Positions 1-9,511 of a DNA stretch of 64,000 bases are shown here, piece after piece; the stretch's first letter is position 1, and every line of letters begins with the position of its first letter. The notes under the pieces were generated by a model that made no database searches, had not been told where the DNA came from, and saw only the letters and a list, made by a program, of their open reading frames with translations. The position numbers and the translations under genes were made by a program. The DNA comes from Micromonospora citrea. GTDB taxonomy: Bacteria; Actinomycetota; Actinomycetes; Mycobacteriales; Micromonosporaceae. The stretch is taken from assembly GCF_900090315.1 (NCBI RefSeq), contig NZ_FMHZ01000002.1, positions 1,838,501 to 1,902,500 of the forward strand, given 5' to 3'.

Positions 1-511
1 CGGCGACGGGGTGCTGATGTTCCTCTCCGCCGCCGGGGTGGCGTCGCTGCTCAAGGCGTACCCGCCGCTCTTCCTGGTGATCAAGTACGCCGGCGCCGCG
101 TACCTCGGCTATGTGGGCCTGACGATGCTGCGCGGGGCCTGGCGGCGCTGGCGCGACCGCAACGACCCGACCACGCCGCGGCTGATCGACGCCGCGGAGC
201 CGGCGGCGATGCGCAGCCCGTTCCGCAAGGCGCTGGTGATCAGCCTGCTCAACCCGAAGGCGATCCTCTTCTTCGTCTCGTTCTTCATCCAGTTCGTCGA
301 CCCGGGCTACGCGTGGCCGGCGCTGTCGTTCCTGCTGCTCGGGCTGATCGCCCAGGTCACCAGCGCGCTCTACCTGACCGCGCTGATCTTCGCCGGTACG
401 TTCCTGGCGGCGCAGTTCCGTCGGCGTCGCCGCCTCGCCGCCGGCGCCACCACCGGCGTCGCCGCCCTCTTCCTCGGCTTCAGCCTCAAGCTCGCCACCG
501 CCACAGTCTGA
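1..511 (+). CDS. LysE/RhtB family amino-acid exporter, 5' end cut by window edge
   Basis: Membrane transporter of the LysE/RhtB superfamily, whose members export amino acids and related metabolites; the substrate cannot be told from this sequence. The frame is already open at base 2 and stops at TGA 509-511, giving about 169 residues of a family that is usually 200-215, so roughly the first 40 are outside the window. Visible features are hydrophobic helices, the small-residue stretch IKYAGAAYLGYVGL, a basic polar loop (WRRWRDRND), and the LNPKA motif that opens the second half of LysE-like proteins, followed by two further helices. It is convergent with the Spo0M-like gene; an inverted repeat lies between them. 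Family confident, substrate unknown. Confidence 0.85.
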   Translation, partial: GDGVLMFLSAAGVASLLKAYPPLFLVIKYAGAAYLGYVGLTMLRGAWRRWRDRNDPTTPRLIDAAEPAAMRSPFRKALVISLLNPKAILFFVSFFIQFVDPGYAWPALSFLLLGLIAQVTSALYLTALIFAGTFLAAQFRRRRRLAAGATTGVAALFLGFSLKLATATV

Positions 512-573
512 CCCAAACCCTCCCCCTCCCCCCTTCCCCCACCCGCCCCGTCCCGCCCGTCCCGCTCGGCTCC

Positions 574-644
574 GCGATCTTGCAGCTTCTGCCCCCGTTA
601 TGGGGTGAAAGCCCGAAATGCCGGGGCAGAAGGTGCAAGATCGC
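574..644. repeat. Long imperfect inverted repeat between convergent genes
   Basis: Arms at 574-596 and 622-644 are complementary over about 23 bases with one substitution and one extra C. The outer core is GCGATCTTGCA against TGCAAGATCGC. The loop region contains a second small CCCC/GGGG pairing. The position between two convergent stop codons (511 and 698) fits a bidirectional terminator. The length and sequence conservation of the arms would also fit a REP-like dispersed palindrome. No T-tract follows. Confidence 0.6.
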
Positions 645-697
645 CGTGAAGGTGGGGTGAGGGCGGGTGGGGAGGGGCGGTGCGGGGCGGGTGGGGG

Positions 698-1624
698 TCA
701 GGTGCCGTCGCCGCCGCCGGAGCCGCCGATGCCGGCTCCGCCGGCGGTGCCGCCGAGCCCGAAGCCGGGGCGGACGGGCTGGTCGGGCGGGCGGCTGACG
801 TGCGCCGACTCGGAGATGGTGGCGGACCAGTCGGCGTGCGCGGCGGCCGTCGCGTGCCGGTTGATGGCCTCGCGCAGCCAGCCGTCCACCGTCGCCACCC
901 AGTCCCGCTTCTCCGCGTCCACGTGCCAGATCCGGAAGCGGCTGATGCTCTGGTGGGTGATCCCGGCCAGGGCCAGGCGGCGATCCGCCCAGAAGATGAC
1001 CTCCAGCCCCGCCGGGTTGGCGACGAAGACGACCTCCAACTCGGTGATCGGCCCGGCGTAGAGCGGCGCCACCCAGAATCCGAGCCGCTGGTGCAGGGGC
1101 AGGGTCTGCTCCACCCCCGGCAGCCGGGCGTCGACCAACCCGGCCTGGCGCATGCTGAAGCCCAGCGTGTCCAGGGCGGCCAGGACGTGGGCCTGGGTGG
1201 GCAGCGGGTGCACGAAGACCGGCACCATCGCGCCCTGGTCGAGCTGCGGTTCGATTGCCACCTCGGTACGCAGCCCCATCCGCAGGCTGAGCAGGGGCAC
1301 CCCGCCGAAGACGGTCACCGGGGTCTCCCACGGCAACGGGAACTCGAACGGGATCGAGCGGCCGCGCCCCGCCCGCAGCACGAAGCCGTCGGCGACGGTG
1401 GCCTGGTGGAACTGCACCAGGCGGCGGGGCGCCTCCGGGTCGTCCGGCTCGGCCGTGGTGACCAGGCCGAGTCGCACGTGCAGCACCGGCACGTCGGCCG
1501 AGCCGGCGACGACCGTGACCCGGCCGGGCAACCGCAGCCCGGGGCGGGTGCTGGGATTGGCCAGGGCGGTCCGGACGGACAGCCCGGTCCACCCGGACTC
1601 CGGTGACACCCCGGTCAGCCGCAC
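698..1624 (-). CDS. SpoOM/Spo0M family sporulation-control protein
   Basis: A 308-residue protein matching the SpoOM family (arrestin-like beta-sandwich proteins linked to sporulation or cell-surface control; function in actinomycetes poorly known). The N-terminal part carries the family-like opening (PGLRLPGRVTVVAGS, then HVRLGLVTTAE) and a conserved middle with FEFPLPWETPV. The C-terminal tail is Gly-rich (GGTAGGAGIGGSGGGDG). The frame is open far upstream, but that part is Arg/Pro-rich, repeat-containing and unlike the family. GTG at 1624 was chosen because GGGGGAG lies just before it and the SpoOM fold begins about 25 residues later. Its neighbours are unrelated. Confidence 0.75.
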   Translation of the reverse strand: MRLTGVSPESGWTGLSVRTALANPSTRPGLRLPGRVTVVAGSADVPVLHVRLGLVTTAEPDDPEAPRRLVQFHQATVADGFVLRAGRGRSIPFEFPLPWETPVTVFGGVPLLSLRMGLRTEVAIEPQLDQGAMVPVFVHPLPTQAHVLAALDTLGFSMRQAGLVDARLPGVEQTLPLHQRLGFWVAPLYAGPITELEVVFVANPAGLEVIFWADRRLALAGITHQSISRFRIWHVDAEKRDWVATVDGWLREAINRHATAAAHADWSATISESAHVSRPPDQPVRPGFGLGGTAGGAGIGGSGGGDGT

Positions 1625-1673
1625 CCGCTCTCCCCCGTCGTCTCCGCCCCGCCCGGACCAGCACGGGACGAGG

Positions 1674-1735
1674 TCCGCGCGGACCCGCCGTGGCCGACTC
1701 CGCGCGGACCCGCCGTGGCCGACTCCGCGCGGACC
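1674..1735. repeat. 25-bp tandem repeat upstream of the Spo0M-like gene
   Basis: Two perfect 25-bp copies (1674-1698 and 1699-1723, core GCGCGGACCCGCCGTGGCC) and a half copy to 1735. They lie in the 263-bp gap between the Spo0M-like start and the CorC-like stop. The period is not a multiple of three, so a coding repeat is unlikely. Confidence 0.75.
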
Positions 1736-1842
1736 GCCTTCGACGGGCACCATCCGGCGGCCCCGCGGACCCGTTCCGAGCGGGCTCCGCCCGCGTCCGG
1801 CGTGGCGGATCCGTCCAGGACCAGCCTGGCGGACCGGGCGGG

Positions 1843-1879
1843 CGTCCGTGCGGCACTTCGGCGAAGTACCGCACGGACG
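1843..1879 (-). terminator. Hairpin terminator after the CNNM/CorC gene pair
   Basis: Near-perfect palindrome: 11-bp outer arms (1843-1853 with 1869-1879), one mismatch, then a 6-bp inner stem (ACTTCG with CGAAGT) and an almost absent loop. It begins 9 bases past the stop of the minus-strand gene ending at 1888. GC-rich I-shaped hairpins without a U-tract are common terminators in actinomycetes. Confidence 0.6.
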
Positions 1880-1887
1880 CCGACGGC

Positions 1888-2952
1888 TCACCTCATGCGC
1901 CGGCCGCGCGGCACCGGGTCGGTCTCGTCGTCGAACTCGCCGATGACCTCCTCCAACAGGTCCTCCAGCGCGACGAAGCCGATCGGCCGGGTCGGCCCGC
2001 CGCCGTTGCGGACGAGGGCGAGCTGGGACTGCCGGGCACGCATCGCCGCCACCGCGTCGGTCACCGTGGCGGAGGCGGGCAGGGTGAAGGCGTTGGTCAT
2101 CAGGTCGCCGGCGGTGGCCGTACGACCCGTGGTGGTGGCCCGCACCGCCTCCCGGACGTGGACGAGGCCGCAGACGTCGCCGCTCGCGTCCAGCACGGCC
2201 AGCCGCGACCGGCCGCTGTCCCGACTGACCTGCTCGATCCGGGCGGCGTCCTCGTCGCGGCGGACCGTCACCATCTGGTGGAACGGCTCCATCACCTGCG
2301 CCACCGTGGTGCCCTGGAGTTCCAGCATGCTGGTCAGCATCTCGTGCTGCTCGGCCCCGAGCAGGCCGTGCTCACGGGACTGCTCCAGCAGGATGCGCAG
2401 CTCGTCGGGGCCGTGCACCTGGGCGAGCTGGTCCTGCGGGTTGACCTTGACCAGCCGCAGCATCGCGTTGGCCAGCGCGTTCATCACCGACAGCACCGGC
2501 CGGGCGACCCGCGCGAAGGCGCGGAACGGCAACGCCAGCAGCATCGCCGAGCGCTCCGCGTCGGTGATCGCCCATGACTTCGGCGCCATCTCGCCGACCA
2601 CCAGGTGCAGGAAGGTGACCACGCTGAGCGCGAAGACCAGCGCGATCGCGTGGCTCGCCGCGTCCGGCAGCCCGACCGCGTGCAGCAGCGGGCTGAGCAG
2701 GTGCTCGATCGCCGGCTCGGCGAGCGCGCCGAGCCCCAGCGTGCACAGCGTGATGCCGAGCTGGGCGCCGGCGAGCATCAGCGACAGCTCGCGCACCCCG
2801 TCCAGCGCGGCCCGGGCGGCCCGACCGCCCCCGGCGGCCGCCTGCTCCAGCCGGTAGCGCTTGCTGGCCACCAGGGCGAACTCGGCGGCCACGAAGAATC
2901 CGTTCAGCGCCAGCAGGATCACCGACGTGAACAGGGCGATGCCGGGACTCAC
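1888..2952 (-). CDS. CNNM/CorC-type (DUF21-CBS) membrane protein, short form
   Basis: A 354-residue integral membrane protein of the hemolysin C/CorC/CNNM family, which has been tied to Mg2+/Co2+ transport or efflux; the exact ion is not known here. An N-terminal DUF21 domain with about four helices (residues 1-175; NGFFVAAEFALV and AGAQLGITLCTLGLGALAEP are typical motifs) is followed by a pair of CBS domains (about 205-340). Unlike its partner it lacks the C-terminal CorC_HlyC domain and ends shortly after the second CBS. It starts at GTG 2952, overlapping the upstream gene's TGA by 4 bases (GTGA), so the two are co-translated. A hairpin follows the stop. Confidence 0.88.
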   Translation of the reverse strand: MSPGIALFTSVILLALNGFFVAAEFALVASKRYRLEQAAAGGGRAARAALDGVRELSLMLAGAQLGITLCTLGLGALAEPAIEHLLSPLLHAVGLPDAASHAIALVFALSVVTFLHLVVGEMAPKSWAITDAERSAMLLALPFRAFARVARPVLSVMNALANAMLRLVKVNPQDQLAQVHGPDELRILLEQSREHGLLGAEQHEMLTSMLELQGTTVAQVMEPFHQMVTVRRDEDAARIEQVSRDSGRSRLAVLDASGDVCGLVHVREAVRATTTGRTATAGDLMTNAFTLPASATVTDAVAAMRARQSQLALVRNGGGPTRPIGFVALEDLLEEVIGEFDDETDPVPRGRRMR

Positions 2953-4298
2953 GCGGACACCTCCCCCGGCCCGGCGATCCGCAGCCGGACCGAGTCGGCG
3001 ACGTGCCGGTCGACGGCCAGCACCTCGACCAGGGCGCGCGGCTCGACCGAGCCGTCCTCGCCGTCGGCGGGCAGGCTGATCTCCAGCCGGTCGCCGACCT
3101 CGGGCACCCGGCCCAGCTCCCGCATGACCAGGCCGGAGAGGGTGTCGTACTCCGGGCCCTCGGGCAGCGCGATGCCGGTGCTGTCGGCGACCTCGTCGAT
3201 GCGCCAGCGGGCCGGCACCACCCAGGAGCCGTCGTCCTGCCGGGCGGGGGCCCGCTCCGGCGGGTCGTCCTCGTCGCGGATCGGGCCGACCAGCTCCTCG
3301 GCGATGTCCTCCAGCGTGATCACGCCGGCGAAGCCGCCGTACTCGTCGACCACGCAGGCGAGCTGTCGGTGGCCGGACCGGAGCCGGTCCAGCACCGTCG
3401 GCAGCGGCAGCGTCTCGGGTACCAGCAGCGGCGGGCCGGCGACCGCGCTGACCGGGGTGGTCGCGCGAAGCTCCGGGGGCACCCCGAGCACGTCGGCGAT
3501 GCCGATGACGCCGACCAGGTCGTCGACGCCCTCCGCCCCGCGTACGGGGAAGCGGCTCTTGCCGGTGTCCAGCAGCTCGACCACCCGGCTGACCGGCTCG
3601 TGCGCGCGTACGGTGTGCACGTCGACGCGGGGCACCATGGCCTCGCCGGCGGTCAGCTCGCGGAAGTCGAGCCCTCGGTCGAGCAGCGTGGACATCTCGG
3701 CGCTCAGGTGCCCCTCCTGGCGGGACTCGGCGATGATCTGCTCGAGGTCCTGCGGGGTGGCGCCGCTGGGCAGCTCCTCGATCGGCTCGATGCCGACGCG
3801 GCGGAGCAGCCGCACGGCGGCCCGGTCGAAGAGCTTGATCAGCGGGCCGGCCACCTTGAGGTAGACCAGGGTGGAGCGGCTCAGCGCCTTGGCGAGGGGT
3901 TCGGGCCGGGCGATGGCGAGGTTCTTCGGCGCCAGCTCGCCCAGGACCATCTGGACCACCGTGGCGATGACCAGGGCCAGGGCGACCGAGAACGGCAGGC
4001 TGACCGCCTTGGAGACGCCGGCCACGCCGAGCAGCTCGGCCAGCCCGGCGCCGAGGAACGGCTCGGCGACGTAACCGACCAGCAGGGCGGTGACGGTGAT
4101 GCCGAGCTGCGCGCCGGAGAGCATGAACGAGAGCCGCCCGGTCACCTCCAGCGCCCGGGCGGCGGCCTTGTCGCCGTCGTCGGCGAGCTGCTTGAGCCGG
4201 CCCCGGTCCACGGCGACGTAGCCGAACTCCTGGGCCACGAAGTATCCCGTGGCGGCGGTGAGGACGATGATGAGAAGAAGACCGACGACGATCAACAC
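2949..4298 (-). CDS. CNNM/CorC-type membrane protein with CBS pair and CorC_HlyC domain
   Basis: A 449-residue protein of the same family as its downstream neighbour, in full-length form: DUF21 membrane domain (residues 1-190, with GYFVAQEFGYVAVDR and SGAQLGITVTALLVGYVAEP), two CBS domains (about 215-335) and a C-terminal CorC_HlyC domain (about 350-440). In the family the CBS pair binds adenine nucleotides and controls the membrane part. Paired CNNM paralogues in one operon are common in actinobacteria and suggest a heteromeric complex; that is inference. GTG at 4298 places a hydrophobic segment directly at the N-terminus. Confidence 0.88.
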   Translation of the reverse strand: MLIVVGLLLIIVLTAATGYFVAQEFGYVAVDRGRLKQLADDGDKAAARALEVTGRLSFMLSGAQLGITVTALLVGYVAEPFLGAGLAELLGVAGVSKAVSLPFSVALALVIATVVQMVLGELAPKNLAIARPEPLAKALSRSTLVYLKVAGPLIKLFDRAAVRLLRRVGIEPIEELPSGATPQDLEQIIAESRQEGHLSAEMSTLLDRGLDFRELTAGEAMVPRVDVHTVRAHEPVSRVVELLDTGKSRFPVRGAEGVDDLVGVIGIADVLGVPPELRATTPVSAVAGPPLLVPETLPLPTVLDRLRSGHRQLACVVDEYGGFAGVITLEDIAEELVGPIRDEDDPPERAPARQDDGSWVVPARWRIDEVADSTGIALPEGPEYDTLSGLVMRELGRVPEVGDRLEISLPADGEDGSVEPRALVEVLAVDRHVADSVRLRIAGPGEVSA

Positions 4299-4442
4299 GG
4301 GTCGCTCAGGGCTCCCGGGGTCGTCGGGGTCGGGAATCGCCGGGCACGACCCGGCTGGCTACTGCTGCCCTCCTGGGCAGAAGAGTCGATCATGCAGCCA
4401 TTTTATCCGCGCCGGCTGTATGCCCGCTGAGGGTGCGCCGAA

Positions 4443-4482
4443 GGCCCCCTGTCGTCCGGTTCACCGGCCTGGACAGGGGGCC
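4443..4482 (-). terminator. Terminator hairpin after the M28 aminopeptidase
   Basis: Perfect 11-bp stem GGCCCCCTGTC (4443-4453) with GACAGGGGGCC (4472-4482). The loop contains a second CCGG-TTCA-CCGG stem. It begins 8 bases after the minus-strand stop at 4491. Confidence 0.7.
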
Positions 4483-4490
4483 GCGCCGGC

Positions 4491-6321
<1,831 letters not shown>

Positions 6322-6333
<12 letters not shown>

Positions 6334-6657
6334 GAGCTCGTCGGCGTCGAGCAGCTCCGGATCCACCCGGCCGGCACGGTAGGCGGCCCGACCGATCATC
6401 TGCGCCGCCACCGGCGCGGTGGCCAGCTGGAAGATCCCGACCAGGGCCAGCATGCCCAGGTCGGCCGGGTTACGCAGGCGCAGCGCCACGCCGACCAGCA
6501 GGAGCAGCACCCCGAGCACCTGCGGCTTGGTGGCCGCGTGCATCCGGTCCAGCGTCGTCGGGAAGCGCAGCACCCCGACCCCGGCGGCGAGGCTCAGCAG
6601 CGCGCCGGCCACCAGGCAGCCGGCGCCGACCCAGTCCGCGACCGTGCCGAGCATCAC
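6322..6657 (-). CDS. mrpG: Mrp antiporter subunit G
   Basis: A 111-residue small subunit of the Mrp/Mnh multi-subunit Na+(K+)/H+ antiporter, which uses the proton gradient to expel sodium and balance cytoplasmic pH. Three hydrophobic helices and the family signature GVLRFPTTLDRMHAATKPQ are present. It is last in the operon. GTG 6657 overlaps the mrpF stop (GTGA); ATG three bases later is an alternative start. The C-terminus (LLDADELADR) runs into a 16-bp tandem repeat that continues past the stop. Confidence 0.93.
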
Positions 6658-6923
6658 GCCTCCTCGTCCTCGCGGGCGGCGAAGCGGACCAGCGCCACCG
6701 AGCCGACGAAACCGAGCAGGGAGAGCACCACCAGCACCGGCAGGGTCGTGGCGTGCCGGTTGACCGCCGCCTCGGCGCCGACCGCGCCGACCATGGTGGC
6801 GAGCAGCATGTCGGCGGCGACCACGCGGTCGATCAGGGACGGCCCCCGGTAGAGCCGGATCAGCGCCAGCAGGGCGGTCACCGAGAACAGGCCGGTGAGG
6901 ACGACGGCGAGGAAGGCGGTCAC
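6654..6923 (-). CDS. mrpF: Mrp antiporter subunit F
   Basis: An 89-residue membrane subunit of the Mrp complex with three helices and the typical central motif RLYRGPSLIDRVVAADML, which includes the conserved Asp of the family. It ends in a short acidic tail (REDEEA). GTG 6923 overlaps the mrpE stop in GTGA fashion, indicating translational coupling, and a GAGAGGGGA stretch lies upstream. Confidence 0.92.
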   Translation of the reverse strand: MTAFLAVVLTGLFSVTALLALIRLYRGPSLIDRVVAADMLLATMVGAVGAEAAVNRHATTLPVLVVLSLLGFVGSVALVRFAAREDEEA

Positions 6924-7504
6924 GATCCGGGTCCCCTCTCGACGGGATCGGCCTCCACCCGGCGCAGCTCCGCCGCGGAGCCGATCACCCGCACGATCCG
7001 CCGCTCGACGGCGAGGATCCGCTCCCGGCTGCCGGTCAGGTCCTGCGGGCCGTGGACGTCGAGCACGTGCACGTAGAGGATCCCGGCGTCCCGGTCCGCC
7101 TCGACGATCAGCGTGCCCGGCACGAGCGAGACCGCCTCGGCGGTGAGCGCCAGGTTGAGGTCGGTACGCACCCGCAGGGGGACCGCGATGATCGCGCCGC
7201 GCGGCAGGTAGCCCGGCTGCACGGCGATCCGGGCGACGTGCGCGCTGGCGCTGACCAGTTCCCCGACGAACCGCGCCAGGAAGACCAGCAGCGCCCAGGG
7301 CCGCAGCCGTCCGCCGAAGCTGACCGGCGGCAGCGGGAAGAACAGCAGCACCGCCCCGGCCACCAGCATCCCCCCGGCCAGGTTGCCCCAGGAGAAGTCG
7401 CCCCAGAGCAGGTTCCACACCAGCACCAGCCAGCCGAGGGCGATCACCTGGTCGCGCCACCGCGCCACCCGACCGGGCGGCGACGCGGCCGGTTCCGGGC
7501 TCAC
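6920..7504 (-). CDS. mrpE: Mrp antiporter subunit E
   Basis: A 194-residue MnhE family subunit. After a polar N-terminus come two or three helices, then a cytoplasmic domain with the conserved LTAEAVSLVPGTLIVE and LYVHVLD stretches. MrpE is needed for full antiporter assembly in Bacillus. GTG 7504 overlaps the mrpD stop by 4 bases. The C-terminal 30 residues are charged and poorly conserved. Confidence 0.92.
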   Translation of the reverse strand: MSPEPAASPPGRVARWRDQVIALGWLVLVWNLLWGDFSWGNLAGGMLVAGAVLLFFPLPPVSFGGRLRPWALLVFLARFVGELVSASAHVARIAVQPGYLPRGAIIAVPLRVRTDLNLALTAEAVSLVPGTLIVEADRDAGILYVHVLDVHGPQDLTGSRERILAVERRIVRVIGSAAELRRVEADPVERGPGS

Positions 7505-9006
7505 GGCGCGCCGCCGGGCAGCACGGAGCGGATGTAGGGGGTGCGGGCACGCAGGTCGACGGCCGCGTCGGCGGTGACGTCGAAGAGCGGCCCGGCGACG
7601 ACGGTCAGCGCCAGCCCGAGCGCCACCAGCGCGACCGTCGCGCCGACCATCAGCCCGGGCAGCCGCACCACCGGCTCGGCGGTGGCCAGTCGCGGGGCGC
7701 GCCAGAAGGCGATGTTCCACACCCGGGACGCCACGTAGAGGGTGAGCAGGCTGGTCGCCGTCCCCGCCGCGACCAGCGCGCCGGGCAGCGGGCCTCCGGC
7801 CGCCACCCCGGCCTGGAGCAGGCCGAGCTTGCCGAGGAACCCGGAGAACGGCGGCACGCCCGCGAGGTTCATGGCCGGCACGAAGAAGAGGACCCCGAGC
7901 AGGGGCGCCACCCGGGCCAGCCCGCCGAGCCGACGCAGGTCGGTGCTGCCGGACCGCTCCTCGACCAGCCCGGCGACCAGGAACAGCGTGGTCTGGATGG
8001 TGATGTGGTGCACCACGTAGAAGATCGCGCCGGAGAGCCCGGCCACGGTGCTCAGCGCCACCCCGAAGATCATGTAACCGATGTGGCTGACCAGGGTGAA
8101 CGAGAAGAGCCGCTTCATGTCGGACTGGGCCACCGCGCCGAGGATGCCCACCACCATGGTCAGCCCTGCCACCACCATCAGCAGCCCGGCGACCTGCCCG
8201 TCGGGGAAGAGCAGTGTCTCGGTCCGGATGATCGCGTAGACGCCGACCTTGGTGAGCAGGCCGGCGAAGACCGCCGTGACCGGGGCCGGCGCGGTCGGGT
8301 AGCTGTCCGGCAGCCAGGCGGAGAGCGGGAAGACCGCCGCCTTGATGCCGAAGGCGAGCAGCAGCGTCAGCTCCAGAGCCAGCCGTACGCCGTCCGGCAG
8401 CGCGTCCAGCCGGTGCGCGAGCTGGGCCATGTTGAGCGTGCCGGTGGCCGCGTACACCAGGCCCGTCGCGGTGAGGAATAGCATCGAGGACAGGAGGCTG
8501 ACCACCACGTACGTCGAGCCGGTGCGGATCCGCGTCTCGGTGCCGCCGAGGGTGATCAGGACGAAGCTCGCGGCCAGCAGGATCTCGAAGCCGACGAAGA
8601 GGTTGAACAGGTCGCCGGCGAGGAACGCGTTCGTCACGCCGGCGGTCAGCACCAGGTAGGTCGGGTGGTAGATGGTCACCGGGACGGTCTCGCCGAAGTC
8701 CCCCTGGCCCTGGCCGACGGAGTAGAGCAGCACGCAGAGGGTCACCGCCGAGGAGACCACCAGCATCAACGCGGCCAACTGGTCGGCGACCAGCACGATG
8801 CCCACCGGCGCCGGCCAGCCGCCGACCTGCACCACCACGGGCCCGTGCCGGTACGCCTGCACCAGCAGCAGCACCGCGATCACCACCGTGGCGGCCAGGC
8901 AGGTCACGCTGACGGTGCGCTGCAGGTGGGGCCACCGGGCCAGCAGCAGGGTCAACGCCGCGCCCAGCAGCGGCACCACCACCGGCAGCGGCACGAGCGC
9001 GCTCAC
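7501..9006 (-). CDS. mrpD: Mrp antiporter subunit D
   Basis: A 501-residue polytopic subunit homologous to the proton-pumping subunits NuoM/NuoN of complex I, with about 14 helices. Characteristic pieces include NLFVGFEILLAASFVLI, the MLFLTATGLVYAATGTLNMA region, AFGIKAAVFPLSAWLPD with the conserved charged residues of the transport channel, and a VVHHITIQTTLF segment. It follows mrpC after a 25-bp gap (the only non-overlapping junction in the operon) and starts with GTG. Confidence 0.94.
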   Translation of the reverse strand: MSALVPLPVVVPLLGAALTLLLARWPHLQRTVSVTCLAATVVIAVLLLVQAYRHGPVVVQVGGWPAPVGIVLVADQLAALMLVVSSAVTLCVLLYSVGQGQGDFGETVPVTIYHPTYLVLTAGVTNAFLAGDLFNLFVGFEILLAASFVLITLGGTETRIRTGSTYVVVSLLSSMLFLTATGLVYAATGTLNMAQLAHRLDALPDGVRLALELTLLLAFGIKAAVFPLSAWLPDSYPTAPAPVTAVFAGLLTKVGVYAIIRTETLLFPDGQVAGLLMVVAGLTMVVGILGAVAQSDMKRLFSFTLVSHIGYMIFGVALSTVAGLSGAIFYVVHHITIQTTLFLVAGLVEERSGSTDLRRLGGLARVAPLLGVLFFVPAMNLAGVPPFSGFLGKLGLLQAGVAAGGPLPGALVAAGTATSLLTLYVASRVWNIAFWRAPRLATAEPVVRLPGLMVGATVALVALGLALTVVAGPLFDVTADAAVDLRARTPYIRSVLPGGAP

Positions 9007-9031
9007 CGGGCGGCCCGTTCGGCGTACCCGG

Positions 9032-9511
9032 TCATCCGGGACCGTCCCCGGGCCGGAGCCGGCGCGGCAGCTGGGGGTCGACCTGTTCGGGGTCGGCGTC
9101 CGCGCCCTCGCCGCCGAGGTCGGCGGTGGCCGGCTCGTTGCGCTCGGCCGCCCGCCTGACCTGCCGGTCCTCGATGTCGTCGGGCACCTCGTCGTCGCCG
9201 GTCAGGTACCAGCTGCGATAGCTCACCGCCAGCAGGAACGCGGTCAGCCCGAAGGTGATCACGATGGCGGTGAGGATCATGGCCTGCGGCAGCGCGTCGC
9301 TGAGCCGGCCGGCGGGCGCGACCCCGACCACCGGCGCGGCGCCCGCCCGCCCACCCATCAGGATGAGGGCGTTGACCCCGTTGCCGAGCAGGATGACGCC
9401 GAGCAGGATCCGGGTCAGGCTGCGCTCCAGCAGCAGCACGACCCCGCAGCCGAAGAGCACCCCGACGGCGACGACCAGGACCAGGGTCGGCCCCTCCACG
9501 CCCGGCCTCAC
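9032..9511 (-). CDS. mrpC: Mrp antiporter subunit C
   Basis: A 159-residue subunit homologous to NuoK, with three helices: family-typical SLTRILLGVILLGNGVNALI and the DALPQAMILTAIVITFGLTA segment that is nearly invariant in MnhC. The C-terminal 50 residues are charged and specific to this lineage. GTG 9511 overlaps the mrpA/B stop by 4 bases. Confidence 0.93.
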   Translation of the reverse strand: MRPGVEGPTLVLVVAVGVLFGCGVVLLLERSLTRILLGVILLGNGVNALILMGGRAGAAPVVGVAPAGRLSDALPQAMILTAIVITFGLTAFLLAVSYRSWYLTGDDEVPDDIEDRQVRRAAERNEPATADLGGEGADADPEQVDPQLPRRLRPGDGPG

